Positions 26,254 through 36,936 of a DNA stretch of 64,000 nt are shown one piece after another; within the stretch, counting starts at the first letter, position 1, and every line of letters starts with the position of its first letter. The position numbers and the translations under genes were made by a program. This DNA is from Vespertiliibacter pulmonis (lineage in GTDB: Bacteria > Pseudomonadota > Gammaproteobacteria > Enterobacterales > Pasteurellaceae), in the NCBI RefSeq assembly GCF_013377275.1, contig NZ_CP016615.1, positions 986,001 through 1,050,000 on the forward strand. The letters are read 5' to 3'. The notes under the pieces were generated by a model, which worked only from the letters and a program-made list of their open reading frames with translations, was not told the DNA's origin and did no database searches.

Positions 26254-27720
26254 TTATGGTGTTTGTGCGTCAGCTGGGAGTAAACCTTTTTTCTTCGCTT
26301 CTTTTTCCCATTGAGGTACGACTGTGCGTAGAAACTCTTCTTTTTCACGAACTATTTTTGCGTAATCAACACCTATGACAGCTTGTGCTTTTTCTTTAGT
26401 AGAGATATCTGGAATTTCAATTGCTTTGGTTACGCCGTGAGCGGCGAGTACACGAGCAATTTTTGTACGAGCTTCAGCTGCTTTATCTAAGCCTGTGCTG
26501 ATGACGTGTAAAATCACATCTGGGGCGTGCATATAACCGCCGTGGCTTGCTGCAGAGTAATCCCAACGCCATTGAGCGTGGCGGATATCTTCTAATGCCT
26601 CTTTCATTTCAGTTTCTGTTGCACCGGCATCCCAAGCTGCTTTGGCCTCAAAGTGTGCTTTTACAAGTTGATCTTCTAAGCGAACCATTACGTCTTTGAT
26701 CTCTTTTTTATGTGATTTTACTCGAGCTTGTAAACTTTCTTTACTTTGTTCGTGGCAAGTTTTGCAAGTTGAATCAAAGGCATCAAATGGGTTACCAATT
26801 TTATGATCGGTATAAATTTTACCATCTTTTGCTTCTACTTTAGGCATATGGCAGTCAATACAAGTGACGCCATTTTTGCCGTGCGTACCCATTGACCAAA
26901 TTTCAAAATCTGGGTGCTGCGCTTTTAGCATAGGCGCTTTGGACAAAGAGTGTGTCCAATCTTTAAATTCAATTTCATCGTAGTATTTTTCAATACTATC
27001 TACATCAACACCTTTATCCCAAGGGAAGGTTACTGCTTTTGTTTTTCCAGCAAAGTAGTATTCAACGTGGCAGTTAGCACAAATAGCGACACGTTTGCCG
27101 TGTTTATCGAGTTGATCGAATTTCCAGCCAATGCTTTCTAAAGCTCGTAAAACGTGGGGGCGAGCGACTCGTAATGCGGGTTTACCTTCTTTGAAGTCTT
27201 GAGAAGTAGTGTCGTGGCAGTCAGCACAACCGATTTGATTGACAATTTCAGAACCATATTTTGCCCATTTTGCATCGAAGTAACCATCTTCACCTTTTTC
27301 TGCGATAAGTCTTGGTATGTCAGGTCCTTTACACGTCCAGCAAGCCATTGGTTGAGGCCCTGAGTTTTCATCTTTTGGCGCACCAGTACGTAAAATACTG
27401 CGTACATCAGTGATTGCGTAGTAATGTCCACGTGGTTTGTTATAAGCATGGGAGAAACTATAACCGCCCCAAAGTACGACCAAACGGGGATCTTCATTTA
27501 GTGCATCAATGACTTCAGTGGATTCTTTTGTTGCTGCCCAAGAATCATATTGTAGCGGGTATTTTTCCGCAAATTTTTGATTAACTGATTCAATCACAAG
27601 ATTTGGATTTGGACCTTCATATTTATCTGGCACAAGCGCCCAAGCAGAAGATAAACATCCCAGAAATGTTGCAGTTACAACGGTAAGATTATTTTTGAAA
27701 TTTTTGCTAACGTATCTCAC
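26254..27720 (-). CDS. nrfA: NrfA, ammonia-forming cytochrome c nitrite reductase
   Basis: Catalyses six-electron reduction of nitrite to ammonium in the periplasm. The catalytic heme site is the lysine-ligated CWTCK. Four more sites follow: CADCH, CANCH, CIDCH and [26 protein letters not shown] is the conserved C-terminal distal-ligand region. I place the start at GTG 27720 because GGGAGG lies 5 nt upstream and gives a good signal peptide ending in SSAWA; GTG 27735 would include that ribosome-binding site in the coding sequence. First gene of nrfABCD, with an FNR-like box 128 bp upstream. Confidence 0.95.
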   Translation of the reverse strand: MRYVSKNFKNNLTVVTATFLGCLSSAWALVPDKYEGPNPNLVIESVNQKFAEKYPLQYDSWAATKESTEVIDALNEDPRLVVLWGGYSFSHAYNKPRGHYYAITDVRSILRTGAPKDENSGPQPMACWTCKGPDIPRLIAEKGEDGYFDAKWAKYGSEIVNQIGCADCHDTTSQDFKEGKPALRVARPHVLRALESIGWKFDQLDKHGKRVAICANCHVEYYFAGKTKAVTFPWDKGVDVDSIEKYYDEIEFKDWTHSLSKAPMLKAQHPDFEIWSMGTHGKNGVTCIDCHMPKVEAKDGKIYTDHKIGNPFDAFDSTCKTCHEQSKESLQARVKSHKKEIKDVMVRLEDQLVKAHFEAKAAWDAGATETEMKEALEDIRHAQWRWDYSAASHGGYMHAPDVILHVISTGLDKAAEARTKIARVLAAHGVTKAIEIPDISTKEKAQAVIGVDYAKIVREKEEFLRTVVPQWEKEAKKKGLLPADAQTP

Positions 27721-28122
27721 GAGAGCCTCCCACACAGTGAATTAAGAATGATAATTTTTCTTATTAAAACAATAAGATATATTGATTGGTCATTTATGAG
27801 AGTAATCAAAAATCAATAGATTGACTAGGAGATCGTTACGATATTTTTTGAACTATATCAAATATTCGCTAAATAAATTTTGTAGAGATAACGAGCAATT
27901 ATATTTGTTAAATTTTTGTTGGTGAAAGGTTGAAATAAGGAGATAAAAATGGAAGATAATATTTTTATATTCTATGAATTTTTTAACCAAATTCATAAAA
28001 AATTGTAAAGAAAGCTCATCTTGTTGTATAAAGTTGGTTGGATAGTTGGGCAACCTATATTAGAATAAACACTTTTCTATTCGTGGGGTTTCCCCATTCA
28101 CTTTAACCACAGAGAACTTAAA
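27721..28122. promoter_or_regulatory. Divergent regulatory region between nrfA and yidC
   Basis: About 400 bp, very AT-rich, with no credible gene. It holds an FNR-like box for nrf (27848-27861) and must contain the yidC promoter. A GC-rich inverted repeat (GTGGGG/CCCCATTCAC, about 28084-28101) lies just before the yidC start. The genes rpmH, rnpA and yidD, which usually precede yidC, are not here. Confidence 0.5.
27848..27861. promoter_or_regulatory. FNR-like box upstream of nrfA
   Basis: TTGAACTATATCAA matches the FNR consensus TTGAT-N4-ATCAA with one mismatch (fifth position). It lies about 128 bp before the nrfA start, consistent with anaerobic activation known for nrf operons. The promoter -10 could not be fixed with confidence. 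Confidence 0.65.
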
Positions 28123-29754
28123 ATGAACTCAAATCGTAGTTTACTGATTATGGGGTTACTGCTTGTCTCATTTTTGATTTTTACGCAATGGCAGCAGGAT
28201 TTTGACCCTGCCATTCAAGCGCAAAAACAAGAGCAGGTACAGCAAGTAGCTAAACAGTCGGGCGATGTTCCCGCTTCATCAAATACAAGTTCGCCGATTA
28301 CCGAACATTCAGCTAAAGGTAAAACTATTACTATCGAAAGTGATGTATTACGTTTAACCGTAGATACGTTAGGTGGTGATGTTGTTGATTCAGATTTATT
28401 AAAATTCAATGCCGAACTCCATTCCAATACCCCACTTGAATTGCTACAAGATAGCGGTAAAGTTTTATATATTGCTCAAAGTGGTTTAGTGGGGAAAGAT
28501 GGTATTGATACTAATGCAGGTAGACCCCAATATCAAACGACTGCTGATCAATTTACCCTTAATGAAGGACAAGATGAACTGAATGTTCCACTTGTTTTTG
28601 AGAAAGATGGTGTAATTTATACTAAAACCTTTACACTTAAACGTGGTAGTTATGATGTTGCGGTTAATTACACTATTAAAAATGAGACAGCAGAAAGCCT
28701 AGAAGTACAGCCTTATGGACAGCTTAAACATAGCTTAGTAGAAAGTTCAGGCAACTTTGCAATGCCAACTTATACGGGCGGTGCGTACTCATCTTCAGAG
28801 GTAAACTATAAAAAGTATAGCTTTGATGATATGGCGAAAAATAATCTTTCTATTGATACTAAAGCTGGTTGGGCTGCGATTTTACAACATTATTTTGTTT
28901 CAGCGTGGATTCCTGATCAAGACGCAATGAATACGTTATATAGCCGTACTGCAAACGGTGTGGGAACAATGGGCTATCGTGGTCCACTTACACAAGTTGC
29001 ACCAAATAGTGAAGTAACTATTAAAAGTAATTTATGGACAGGTCCTAAAGATCAAAATGCGATGGTGCAAGCGGCTAATAATTTTGAATTAACTGTAGAT
29101 TATGGTTGGGCATGGTTTATCGCAAAACCGCTTTTCTGGTTACTAACACATATTCAAAAATTAGTGGTGAACTGGGGACTAGCAATTATCTGTGTAACTA
29201 TTGTGGTAAAAACTATTCTTTATCCATTAACTAAAGCACAATATACTTCAATGGCAAAAATGCGTATGTTACAGCCACGTATTCAAGAAATGCGTGAGCG
29301 TTTTGGTGATGATCGCCAGCGTATGAGCCAAGAGATGATGAAGCTGTATAAAGAAGAGAAAGTGAACCCGATGGGTGGTTGCTTACCAATCGTATTGCAA
29401 ATGCCAATTTTCATTGCTCTTTACTGGACATTTATGGAAGCGGTTGAACTTCGACACGCTCCATTCTTTGGTTGGATTCACGATTTATCAGCACAAGATC
29501 CGTATTATATCCTGCCATTGTTAATGGGGGGGTCAATGTTCTTATTGCAGAAGATGTCACCAACACCAGTTGCTGATCCAATGCAACAGAAAGTAATGAC
29601 TTTTATGCCTGTGTTATTTACGGCATTTTTCCTTTGGTTTCCATCAGGCTTAGTGCTTTATTGGTTAACCTCTAACCTGATTACAATTACCCAGCAGTGG
29701 TTAATTTATCGTAACCTGGAGAAGAAAGGATTACATACTCGTGTAAAAAAATAA
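28123..29754 (+). CDS. yidC: Membrane protein insertase YidC
   Basis: Inserts inner-membrane proteins alone or with SecYEG. The 543-residue protein has an N-terminal span (about 7-19, [14 protein letters not shown]), a large periplasmic beta domain (about 60-330) and a C-terminal core of five spans. Conserved C-terminal segments include [38 protein letters not shown] and the last span before TQQWLIYR. The length is normal. It is followed by a clear terminator. Confidence 0.97.
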   Translation: MNSNRSLLIMGLLLVSFLIFTQWQQDFDPAIQAQKQEQVQQVAKQSGDVPASSNTSSPITEHSAKGKTITIESDVLRLTVDTLGGDVVDSDLLKFNAELHSNTPLELLQDSGKVLYIAQSGLVGKDGIDTNAGRPQYQTTADQFTLNEGQDELNVPLVFEKDGVIYTKTFTLKRGSYDVAVNYTIKNETAESLEVQPYGQLKHSLVESSGNFAMPTYTGGAYSSSEVNYKKYSFDDMAKNNLSIDTKAGWAAILQHYFVSAWIPDQDAMNTLYSRTANGVGTMGYRGPLTQVAPNSEVTIKSNLWTGPKDQNAMVQAANNFELTVDYGWAWFIAKPLFWLLTHIQKLVVNWGLAIICVTIVVKTILYPLTKAQYTSMAKMRMLQPRIQEMRERFGDDRQRMSQEMMKLYKEEKVNPMGGCLPIVLQMPIFIALYWTFMEAVELRHAPFFGWIHDLSAQDPYYILPLLMGGSMFLLQKMSPTPVADPMQQKVMTFMPVLFTAFFLWFPSGLVLYWLTSNLITITQQWLIYRNLEKKGLHTRVKK

Positions 29755-29765
29755 ATTTTACTATG

Positions 29766-29793
29766 AACCTGCGTATAAACGCAGGTTTTTTCT
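29766..29793 (+). terminator. Rho-independent terminator of yidC
   Basis: AACCTGCG (29766-29773) pairs with CGCAGGTT (29780-29787), followed by a run of Ts. Confidence 0.9.
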
Positions 29794-29828
29794 TTTAACA
29801 AGCGGTGGGATTATCCAATTTTTTACTT

Positions 29829-30296
29829 ATGTCAAATATCCAACAATGTCCTTGCCAATCTTCATTAGCTTATCAAGATTGTTGCCAGCCTTTTCATCTT
29901 AATGTAAAGCTCCCGGTAACGGCAGAACAGTTAATGCGTTCTCGTTATTCAGCATATACTCAAACAAATATCGATTATTTGGTAAAAACGACAGTGCCAA
30001 GCCAGCAGTCATTATTAGATCAGCAAATGATGAAACAATGGAGCGAAACAACGCAGTGGGCTGGATTAGAAGTGATTGAACATTTACCAAATTTTTCTAA
30101 AAATCACAGTGTTGTAGAATTTAATGCGTTGTTTAAAACAGTAGAAGGAATACAAATTCATCATGAATTATCACTGTTTGTAAAGATAGCAGAGTGTTGG
30201 TATTTTGTTGATCCGACAGTTCCATTACCCACTAAGAAGCAACCTTGTATTTGTGGTTCAGGGAAAAAATTTAAGCAATGTTGTGGAGTTTTATAA
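29829..30296 (+). CDS. ychJ: YchJ family protein with two SEC-C zinc motifs
   Basis: A 155-residue UPF0225 protein. SEC-C-like motifs lie at both ends: CPCQSSLAYQDCC near the N-terminus and CICGSGKKFKQCC at the C-terminus, each probably binding zinc. Between them is an NTF2-like domain with LMRSRYSAY. I chose ATG 29829, which places the first cysteine motif at the N-terminus as in the family. The function is not known. Confidence 0.87.
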   Translation: MSNIQQCPCQSSLAYQDCCQPFHLNVKLPVTAEQLMRSRYSAYTQTNIDYLVKTTVPSQQSLLDQQMMKQWSETTQWAGLEVIEHLPNFSKNHSVVEFNALFKTVEGIQIHHELSLFVKIAECWYFVDPTVPLPTKKQPCICGSGKKFKQCCGVL

Positions 30297-30315
30297 TTGG
30301 AATGTGTTAAAAAGT

Positions 30316-30346
30316 AAAAATGGCACGATGTGTGCCATTTTTTATC
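30316..30346. terminator. Bidirectional terminator between ychJ and mscL
   Basis: AAATGGCAC and GTGCCATTT form a stem around 30317-30341, with As before and Ts after. It serves the two convergent genes. Confidence 0.85.
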
Positions 30347-30354
30347 TAACCGAA

Positions 30355-30756
30355 TTATTTATTTTTTAATAAATCACGAATTTCAGTTAATAATTTTTCT
30401 TCTGTTGTTGGTTCAGGTGCTTTTTCTGGCTCAGGCTCTGGAGCTTTTTTCAGGTTATTAATCAGTTTTACCATTGCAAAAACAGCGATAGCAATAATGA
30501 TAAAATCAAATACGTTTTGTAAGAATGCACCGTATTTTAAAGTAACCGCTTCTGCGCCATCTTGTGCCTCTTTTAATACTACGGCTAAATCTTTGAAATC
30601 TACGCCGCCGATAAGTAAGCCAATAGGTGGCATTACAATATCGCTTACTAAAGATGAAACGATTTTACCAAATGCACCACCGATAATAACACCGATAGCT
30701 AAATCAACAACATTGCCTTTCACAGCAAATTCACGAAATTCTTTTAATAAACTCAC
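30355..30756 (-). CDS. mscL: Large-conductance mechanosensitive channel
   Basis: Pentameric inner-membrane channel that opens on hypo-osmotic shock. The 133-residue protein starts [33 protein letters not shown], the classic MscL TM1. The second span is about 77-98, and the C-terminal helix has a charged [13 protein letters not shown] linker. Confidence 0.97.
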   Translation of the reverse strand: MSLLKEFREFAVKGNVVDLAIGVIIGGAFGKIVSSLVSDIVMPPIGLLIGGVDFKDLAVVLKEAQDGAEAVTLKYGAFLQNVFDFIIIAIAVFAMVKLINNLKKAPEPEPEKAPEPTTEEKLLTEIRDLLKNK

Positions 30757-30861
30757 AGAATGTTCCTTTTTAAATCTAAGTAAAATTGAGACCTAATAGT
30801 ATTAGGCAGACGGCAGAATTATAAGTGATAATTGTTAAATTTATACTATATTTAACTAAAT

Positions 30862-31392
30862 TTACTCATTATCCTTACTAAGTTGTTTGGCGAACTGTGA
30901 AACTTGCTGCCAATCTGTATATTCATATTCGTAGCGAGTATCGGTGTCTCCTCCAGTTATTTTCATAATAAAGCGAATCATTACACGATCAAACCAGCGG
31001 TAACGTGGATAGCGTAGCGCCCCTGCGAAAACTTTAACTAGATTAGGTTGCCAATCAATACGAGCAAGTAATTTTCGTGTATAGGTATTACTTTCTGGGG
31101 TATTACGATTTGCTTTGCGAGCGGTAAGATTAACACTAAAAAATGCAGATTGTTTTTGATTGAGTAATGTTGCGTGTTGTTTAATAAATTGATCTAGTAA
31201 TGGGTCAAAATGCCCATAACGAATAGATGCCCCTAGTACAACTTGATCAAATTGCATAAGTTGTTCGGCTGAAATCTTAGGTTGTTCTTTTAATGAAAGT
31301 ACGGTAACTTCGCCGTGCATTTCTTGTGCAATTCGTTCTGCAATTTTGCGAGTTTGCCCATCTCTAGTAAGGTATAAAATAACGGTCTTCAT
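30862..31392 (-). CDS. hemG: Menaquinone-dependent protoporphyrinogen IX dehydrogenase
   Basis: Flavodoxin-like enzyme that oxidises protoporphyrinogen IX to protoporphyrin IX, donating electrons to the quinone pool. The FMN phosphate-binding loop is TRDGQTRKIA near the N-terminus. ASIRYGHFDPLLDQF and FFSVNLTARKANRNTPESN are typical of HemG, including its long-chain insertion loop. The 176-residue length fits. Confidence 0.93.
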   Translation of the reverse strand: MKTVILYLTRDGQTRKIAERIAQEMHGEVTVLSLKEQPKISAEQLMQFDQVVLGASIRYGHFDPLLDQFIKQHATLLNQKQSAFFSVNLTARKANRNTPESNTYTRKLLARIDWQPNLVKVFAGALRYPRYRWFDRVMIRFIMKITGGDTDTRYEYEYTDWQQVSQFAKQLSKDNE

Positions 31393-31463
31393 CGAAAATT
31401 CCTATTCTTTTCTTATGATAGTGATTTTATCTTAACCTCTAACAGAGGCAAACTGCAAATTAG

Positions 31464-32645
31464 TTAAAATAAATTGGAGATATAACGAGATAATGTAATT
31501 GCACTCATAATTGCCATTGTAATAACAACAATGCTACCAATTACGGTAAGCCAAATAGGGTGTTTGTAATCACCAACAATTTTGGTTTTATATGCAGCAA
31601 GCAGGATTAACCCTAATGAAATAGGTAAAATTAAACCATTTAATGTTCCAACAAAGACTAAAACTTGGGCTGGTTTACCAATGAGTGTTAAAACTAAGGT
31701 TGAAATAACAATGAAAGCGATAATCCAGATATTTTTATGCTTTTCAATTTTTGGTGAAAAGGTAGTAATAAAAGAAACAGATGTGTAAGCTGCACCGATT
31801 ACAGATGTAATAGAGGCTGCCCAAATTACAATACCAAAAATGATAAGCCCTATATTTCCAGCAACATAAGAAAATGGGGTAGAGGCAGGATTTTTTGGAT
31901 CAAGGGCAATGCCTTGGCTAACGACGCCTAATACGGCTAAAAATAAAACAATTCGCATTACAGAAGCGATTAGAATTGCGGAAGTTGAACTTTTGCTAAC
32001 TTCTTTTAGGGATTGCTTTCCTTTAATTCCTGCATCAAGTAAGCGGTGAGCACCTGCAAAAGTAATGTAACCGCCAACTGTGCCACCTACCAATGTTACT
32101 ATTGCAATAATATCTAATTTTTCTGGTACAAACGTATGAATTGCAACATCTGCTAATGGTGGATTGGATTGCACAGCAACATAAACAGTGAGGGCAATCA
32201 TTATAAATCCCATAATTTGAGCGAACCGATCCATTATTTTACTGGCTTCTTTAAACAGAAAAACAGCAACAGCAATTGCACCGCTAATTAAAGCACCTGT
32301 TTCAGGAGAAAGCCCTGTAAGAATATTCAAGCCTAAGCCTGCACCACCTACATTTCCAATATTAAAGGCAAGCCCACCCATTACAATTAAAATAGCGAGA
32401 AAGTAGCCTGCACCAGGTAATACATCATTGGCAATATCTTGTGCTTTTTTCTCGGAGACGGCAATGATCCGCCAGATATTTAACTGCGCACCAATGTCGA
32501 GCAAAATAGAGAGTAAAATAACAAACCCAAAACTGGCAAATAATGTTTGGGTAAAAGTTGCCGTTTGAGTTAAAAAACCTGGACCAATGGCAGAAGTTGC
32601 CATTAGAAATGCAGCACCGAGTAGTGCGTTACGATTATTTGACAT
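31464..32645 (-). CDS. NRAMP-family transporter linked to 5-oxoprolinase genes
   Basis: A 393-residue membrane protein with about eleven hydrophobic spans, of the NRAMP/APC superfamily. SAIGPGFLTQTATF at the first helix replaces the metal-binding DPGN of true NRAMP metal transporters. This suggests a different substrate. It resembles B. subtilis YcsG, which also sits beside pxp (kipI) genes, so import of 5-oxoproline or a related organic acid is plausible but unproven. The start at 32645 has AAGGA 7 nt upstream. It follows pxpA by 13 bp. Confidence 0.75.
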   Translation of the reverse strand: MSNNRNALLGAAFLMATSAIGPGFLTQTATFTQTLFASFGFVILLSILLDIGAQLNIWRIIAVSEKKAQDIANDVLPGAGYFLAILIVMGGLAFNIGNVGGAGLGLNILTGLSPETGALISGAIAVAVFLFKEASKIMDRFAQIMGFIMIALTVYVAVQSNPPLADVAIHTFVPEKLDIIAIVTLVGGTVGGYITFAGAHRLLDAGIKGKQSLKEVSKSSTSAILIASVMRIVLFLAVLGVVSQGIALDPKNPASTPFSYVAGNIGLIIFGIVIWAASITSVIGAAYTSVSFITTFSPKIEKHKNIWIIAFIVISTLVLTLIGKPAQVLVFVGTLNGLILPISLGLILLAAYKTKIVGDYKHPIWLTVIGSIVVITMAIMSAITLSRYISNLF

Positions 32646-32658
32646 AAGATAATCCTTC

Positions 32659-33408
32659 TTATTGAGGAGAGTTGGCACAGATAGTTATATGTTTGGCTGA
32701 GAGTGCTTCCTGAATTTTCTCTGCAAATTCAATAGCGTGAGCACCGTCTCCGTGTAAACAAATACTGTCGGCTTGGATTGGTACATAGATACCATCAACA
32801 GATGTTACAGTTTTTTGTTCTATCATTTGTAAGACTTGGGCAATAGCTTCTTCATCATTTTCAACTAATGCATCAGGACGGCTACGAGGAACTAGCGAAC
32901 CGTCTGATAAATAATGACGATCTGCAAATACTTCAGCAATAACGTCTAGTCCAACTTCTTTGGCAACATTTAGCATTAAGCTACCAGATAATCCCATCAA
33001 TTTTAAAGTCGGATCGAATTGGTGAATGGTTTCAGCAATGAGATGAGCTAACTTAGGATCTTTTGCCGCTTGATTATAGAGTGCTCCGTGAGGTTTTACG
33101 TAGCTTATTGGTAGGTTTTCTGCATCACAAAGGGCTTTAATCGCACCAAGTTGATACAGTAAGCAAGCTTTTAATTCATCATCAGGCAGTTGCATATTGG
33201 TTCGACCGAAATTTTCTCGATCTGGGAAACTTGGGTGAGCGCCAATTCGTACTTTATTTTCTTTTGCCCACAAAATTGCCTTACGCATTTCATTGAAATC
33301 CCCTGCGTGTAAGCCACAAGCGATATTAGCAGAGGTAACCAATTGTAGTAAGCGATGATCATTGCCACAGCCTTCGGCAAGATCGACATTTAAATCAACG
33401 TATTTCAT
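32659..33408 (-). CDS. pxpA: 5-oxoprolinase subunit A (LamB/YcsF family)
   Basis: Part of PxpABC, the ATP-dependent bacterial 5-oxoprolinase that opens 5-oxoproline to glutamate. The 249-residue protein has [17 protein letters not shown] at the N-terminus, [11 protein letters not shown] (about 28-38), [14 protein letters not shown] and [11 protein letters not shown], all hallmark segments. It overlaps pxpC by 14 bp. Confidence 0.94.
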   Translation of the reverse strand: MKYVDLNVDLAEGCGNDHRLLQLVTSANIACGLHAGDFNEMRKAILWAKENKVRIGAHPSFPDRENFGRTNMQLPDDELKACLLYQLGAIKALCDAENLPISYVKPHGALYNQAAKDPKLAHLIAETIHQFDPTLKLMGLSGSLMLNVAKEVGLDVIAEVFADRHYLSDGSLVPRSRPDALVENDEEAIAQVLQMIEQKTVTSVDGIYVPIQADSICLHGDGAHAIEFAEKIQEALSAKHITICANSPQ

Positions 33409-34327
33409 TCACTATTCTCCGAATGTTATCAAGATAATTTGCATTTTTTTGTTGGTATTCGACCGCTTGTTGGTGCGAGACTTGTTCAAAATAGAGTGTG
33501 CTACCAATAGGGTTTTGAGCAAGTCTGCCTAAATCGGCATTGATCACGCAGGCAATTTTGGGATAGCCTCCCGTTGTTTGTGCATCAGCCATTAAAATAA
33601 TAGGCTGACCATCAGGAGGAACTTGTACTGTTCCTATCGGTGCGGCATAAGAAAGCATCTCAAGCGGTGTGTTTAGCTCTAATATTTGCTCTCCTGCAAA
33701 GCGGTAGCCCATTCTGTTACTATTGCGTTGTAATACCCAACCTTGTTGCCAAAAGCATTGTTGGCTTTCTTCAGAAAATGCGTGGTATTCAGATGATGCC
33801 GTAGCATAAATACGATTAGTAAATGCAATGGGTTCAATGCCTAGTGGGCTAAGATAAGTGTCTCGTTTACCTGTGGTTAAATTATCTCCGGCTTTGAGTA
33901 ATCTTCCTTCAAATCCGCCAAAGCCAGCTTTGAGATCAGTGCTACAAGAATTGAGGATTGATGGAACAATAAATCCGCCTGCTACACATAAATAGCCATA
34001 ATTTCCCATTGTGCTACGTTTGATTGTAAGTGTTTGACGGGCTTTAGCTGTATAACGCCAGTAGCTGTAAACAGGCGTACCGTCTAGATCTGCATCAAAT
34101 AATGCACCGGTTAAACAAAAGGGGGTATCGCAGTCAAAGGTAAGCGTTAAACCACCAAGTGTTATTTCAATAGCCGGTGCATTTTCATCATTATTGAGTA
34201 ATAAATTACCTGCTTGGAGAGCAAGTGTGTCCATTGCCCCAGTATGCCCAATACCGAAACGACGTAATCCGAAGCGTCCTAAATCTTGAATATGCGCAAA
34301 AGCACTGGTATTTACAATATAAATCAT
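33395..34327 (-). CDS. pxpC: 5-oxoprolinase subunit C (KipA/biotin-dependent carboxyltransferase-like)
   Basis: A 310-residue partner of Pxp[25 protein letters not shown] (about 10-33) is characteristic, as are [24 protein letters not shown] and [10 protein letters not shown]. It overlaps pxpB by 4 bp and pxpA by 14 bp, so the three subunits are translationally coupled. Confidence 0.94.
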   Translation of the reverse strand: MIYIVNTSAFAHIQDLGRFGLRRFGIGHTGAMDTLALQAGNLLLNNDENAPAIEITLGGLTLTFDCDTPFCLTGALFDADLDGTPVYSYWRYTAKARQTLTIKRSTMGNYGYLCVAGGFIVPSILNSCSTDLKAGFGGFEGRLLKAGDNLTTGKRDTYLSPLGIEPIAFTNRIYATASSEYHAFSEESQQCFWQQGWVLQRNSNRMGYRFAGEQILELNTPLEMLSYAAPIGTVQVPPDGQPIILMADAQTTGGYPKIACVINADLGRLAQNPIGSTLYFEQVSHQQAVEYQQKNANYLDNIRRIVNEIR

Positions 34328-34971
34328 AGTTTTACACTCTCTACAATAAATCTAACGGTATCGCCAGTTTGTAATAATACTGGGGGAGTTTTTGTAATAT
34401 CAAACAATGGAAGATCAGTTTTGCCTAAGAGTTGCCAGCCACCCGGGGAAGTAAATGGATAAATTCCTGTTTGGCTTCCCCCAATGCCTACTGAACCTGC
34501 TGGAACACGAGTACGGGGTACTTTGTGGCGTGGGGTATGTAAGTTTTCGGGTAGCCCGCCTAAATAAGGGAAGCCGGGTTGAAAACCGATCATAAAAACG
34601 GTGTAAACCGCATTAGTATGGCGTTGAATAATTTCTTCTGGTGTTGTTTGATGATATGCAGCAACGTTGGCAAGATCCTCACCATATTCACCGCCATAAT
34701 GAACAGGGATTTCAACGATTTTACCTTGACGAGAATTTTGTTGTTGTGAAAGAGTTTGCCACGTTTCTTGAAGTTGTTGTTTAAGTAAGTCGGTATCGGC
34801 TTGCATATTGTGAAATACCGTAAAATTATTCATTCCAACAACGATTTCTACAACGTTGGGTAGCTGTTGGATAAGCTCTGCCATTTGCCAAATTTGTTGT
34901 TGTTTGACAAGCTCGGCAGGCGGTTTAAGTACACAAATAATTGATTGCTCACTGGTATGATAAATATTCAT
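34324..34971 (-). CDS. pxpB: 5-oxoprolinase subunit B (KipI family)
   Basis: A 215-residue protein with the cyclophilin-like C-terminal fold. IPVHYGGEYGEDLANVA, FMIGFQPGFPYLGGLP and GSVGIGGSQTGIYPFTSPGGWQLLG are strong family signatures. First of the three pxp genes, it begins 36 bp after oadA. Confidence 0.94.
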   Translation of the reverse strand: MNIYHTSEQSIICVLKPPAELVKQQQIWQMAELIQQLPNVVEIVVGMNNFTVFHNMQADTDLLKQQLQETWQTLSQQQNSRQGKIVEIPVHYGGEYGEDLANVAAYHQTTPEEIIQRHTNAVYTVFMIGFQPGFPYLGGLPENLHTPRHKVPRTRVPAGSVGIGGSQTGIYPFTSPGGWQLLGKTDLPLFDITKTPPVLLQTGDTVRFIVESVKL

Positions 34972-35007
34972 ATAAACCCTTGGATTAAAATTGATATTGA
35001 ATAAATG

Positions 35008-36714
35008 TTATAGTGTTAAGGTGATTAAAATATCACCTGCTGTAACTATATCGCCTGCTTTGACATTAAGCTGTTCTATAATACCCGACTGAGATGCACA
35101 GATTTGAGTCTCCATTTTCATTGCTTCTAAAATTAACAGTGCTTCGCCTTTAGAAACTTTTTGTCCTTCTTCTACTAATACTTTCCAAATATTTCCCGAC
35201 ATTGGTGCAGTAATTGCCGTATCAAGCGGTGTGCTTGCAGTTTGTTCTGCTGGTTTTGGTGTTGCAGATTTTTGTTTGGAACTCACCGCTTGTTCTACTA
35301 TTACTTCGCCAGTAGGTTCTGGTTCAAAGGCATCAGGATTTCCCCGATTTTCAAGGAATTTCCAACCAATTTGCGGGAAAAGAGCGACAATTAAAACATC
35401 ATCGATGACATTTTCTGATAGGGTTATGCCTTTCTCTTTGGCTTGCTGTTGAATTTCTGCTGAAAGTTTTTCCATTTCAGGTAAAAGGTGATCAGCAGGG
35501 CGATCAGTAATTGGCATTTTTCCATCAAGGACTTTTGCTTGTAACTCAGCATTTACTGGAGCAGGAGTTTTACCATATTCCCCTTTTAAAATCCCTGCTG
35601 CTTCATTTGCAATATTTTTATAACGCTCTCCAAGTAATACGTTGATTACTGATTGTGTGCCGACGATTTGTGATGTGGGCGTAACTAATGGAATGTAGCC
35701 TAAATCTTTACGTACTCGTGGAATTTCTTGTAAAACAAGGTCTAATTTATCCATCGCATTTTGTTGTTTTAGCTGGCTTTCAAGGTTAGTCAGCATACCG
35801 CCTGGGACTTGAGAAATTAAAATACGGCTGTCAGAACCCCGTAATTGCCCTTCAAATTGGCGGTATTTTTTACGGACTTCACGGAAATAGGCAGCAATTT
35901 TTTCTAATTTCTGGATATCTAGCCCCGTATCGTAAGGGGTATTGTGTAAAGTGGCGACTATTGCTTCGGTTGCAGGGTGTCCGTAAGTTCCACTCATTGA
36001 TGAAATAGAGGTATCAATACCATCAACACCTGCTTCAATAGCTTTGAGCTGTGTCATTTCTGCGATACCAGTGGTCGAGTGGCAGTGTAAATGAAGTTGT
36101 ATATCATATTGTTGTTTGATTGCACTGACTAAGCGTTCTGCTTCCATTGGTGTGAGAATACCTGACATATCTTTGATAACGAGAGAATCTATACCGATTT
36201 CAAGAAGTTGTTCGGTTAATTCTAGCCAAGTATTTAGAGAGTGAACGGGGCTTGTGGTGTAGCTTAGTGTACCCTGTGCGTGTCCACCATTAGATCTCAC
36301 CGCTTGTAAGGCTTGTTTCATATTGCGAGGATCATTCATTGCATCAAATACTCGGAATACCGACATTCCATTTCTAATGGCTCGTTCTACAAATTTATCT
36401 ACAACATCATCAGCATAGTGGCGATAGCCTAGTAAATTCTGCCCTCGTAATAACATTTGTAGCGGGGTTTTTGGCATTGCTTTTTTTAGCTCTCTTAAAC
36501 GAATCCAAGGATCTTCGCCGAGAAAGCGAATACAGGCATCAAAAGTTGCACCTCCCCAAGCTTCAAGCGACCAGTATCCGATATCATCAAGTTCTTTTGC
36601 GATAGGTAACATATCATTTAGGCGTAAGCGGGTAGCAAAAAGTGATTGATGGGCATCTCGTAGTACAACGTCGGTGATTTTGATCTGTTTTGCTAAAGGA
36701 AGTTGAGGTGTCAT
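35008..36714 (-). CDS. oadA: Oxaloacetate decarboxylase alpha subunit / biotin carboxyltransferase (OadA)
   Basis: A 568-residue biotin-containing carboxyltransferase. The HMGL-like TIM barrel starts with [18 protein letters not shown] and includes [13 protein letters not shown] and [11 protein letters not shown]. The PYC/OADA conserved domain occupies about 320-440. A Pro/Ala/Gln linker leads to the biotinyl domain with the attachment motif EAMKMET near the C-terminus. The membrane partners oadB and oadG are not adjacent. It leads the pxp genes on the same strand. It could work with distant OadB/G, or with biotin carboxylase as a pyruvate carboxylase-like subunit. Confidence 0.88.
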   Translation of the reverse strand: MTPQLPLAKQIKITDVVLRDAHQSLFATRLRLNDMLPIAKELDDIGYWSLEAWGGATFDACIRFLGEDPWIRLRELKKAMPKTPLQMLLRGQNLLGYRHYADDVVDKFVERAIRNGMSVFRVFDAMNDPRNMKQALQAVRSNGGHAQGTLSYTTSPVHSLNTWLELTEQLLEIGIDSLVIKDMSGILTPMEAERLVSAIKQQYDIQLHLHCHSTTGIAEMTQLKAIEAGVDGIDTSISSMSGTYGHPATEAIVATLHNTPYDTGLDIQKLEKIAAYFREVRKKYRQFEGQLRGSDSRILISQVPGGMLTNLESQLKQQNAMDKLDLVLQEIPRVRKDLGYIPLVTPTSQIVGTQSVINVLLGERYKNIANEAAGILKGEYGKTPAPVNAELQAKVLDGKMPITDRPADHLLPEMEKLSAEIQQQAKEKGITLSENVIDDVLIVALFPQIGWKFLENRGNPDAFEPEPTGEVIVEQAVSSKQKSATPKPAEQTASTPLDTAITAPMSGNIWKVLVEEGQKVSKGEALLILEAMKMETQICASQSGIIEQLNVKAGDIVTAGDILITLTL

Positions 36715-36936
36715 TGTTGTTCTCCAAAAAGGGTTGATACCTTGTTGTTGCTATAATTAACTACATTTGTATTAAAAGAGAAATTGACGAAATTGTTAAG
36801 TAATTGTCAATAATAAGTTATCTTACTGTTTTTCAAAATGATTTCCACGACAGACTTCACATTTTTGCAAAATATTAAGGAAATTCGACCGCTTTTTTGC
36901 TAAGGTATGCCCATTTTTTGAGTTGAGAGATAAAGA
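36715..36936. promoter_or_regulatory. Divergent promoter region between oadA and ubiE
   Basis: A 222-bp AT-rich gap between divergent genes, with no reading frame worth calling. It has an uptake-signal-like GACCGCTTTTTTG at about 36887-36899. No operator could be identified. Confidence 0.4.

Noticed and set aside
27853..28053. 66-codon minus-strand frame between nrfA and yidC
   Set aside because: Low-complexity AT-rich composition, overlaps the probable FNR site and shows no signals of translation.
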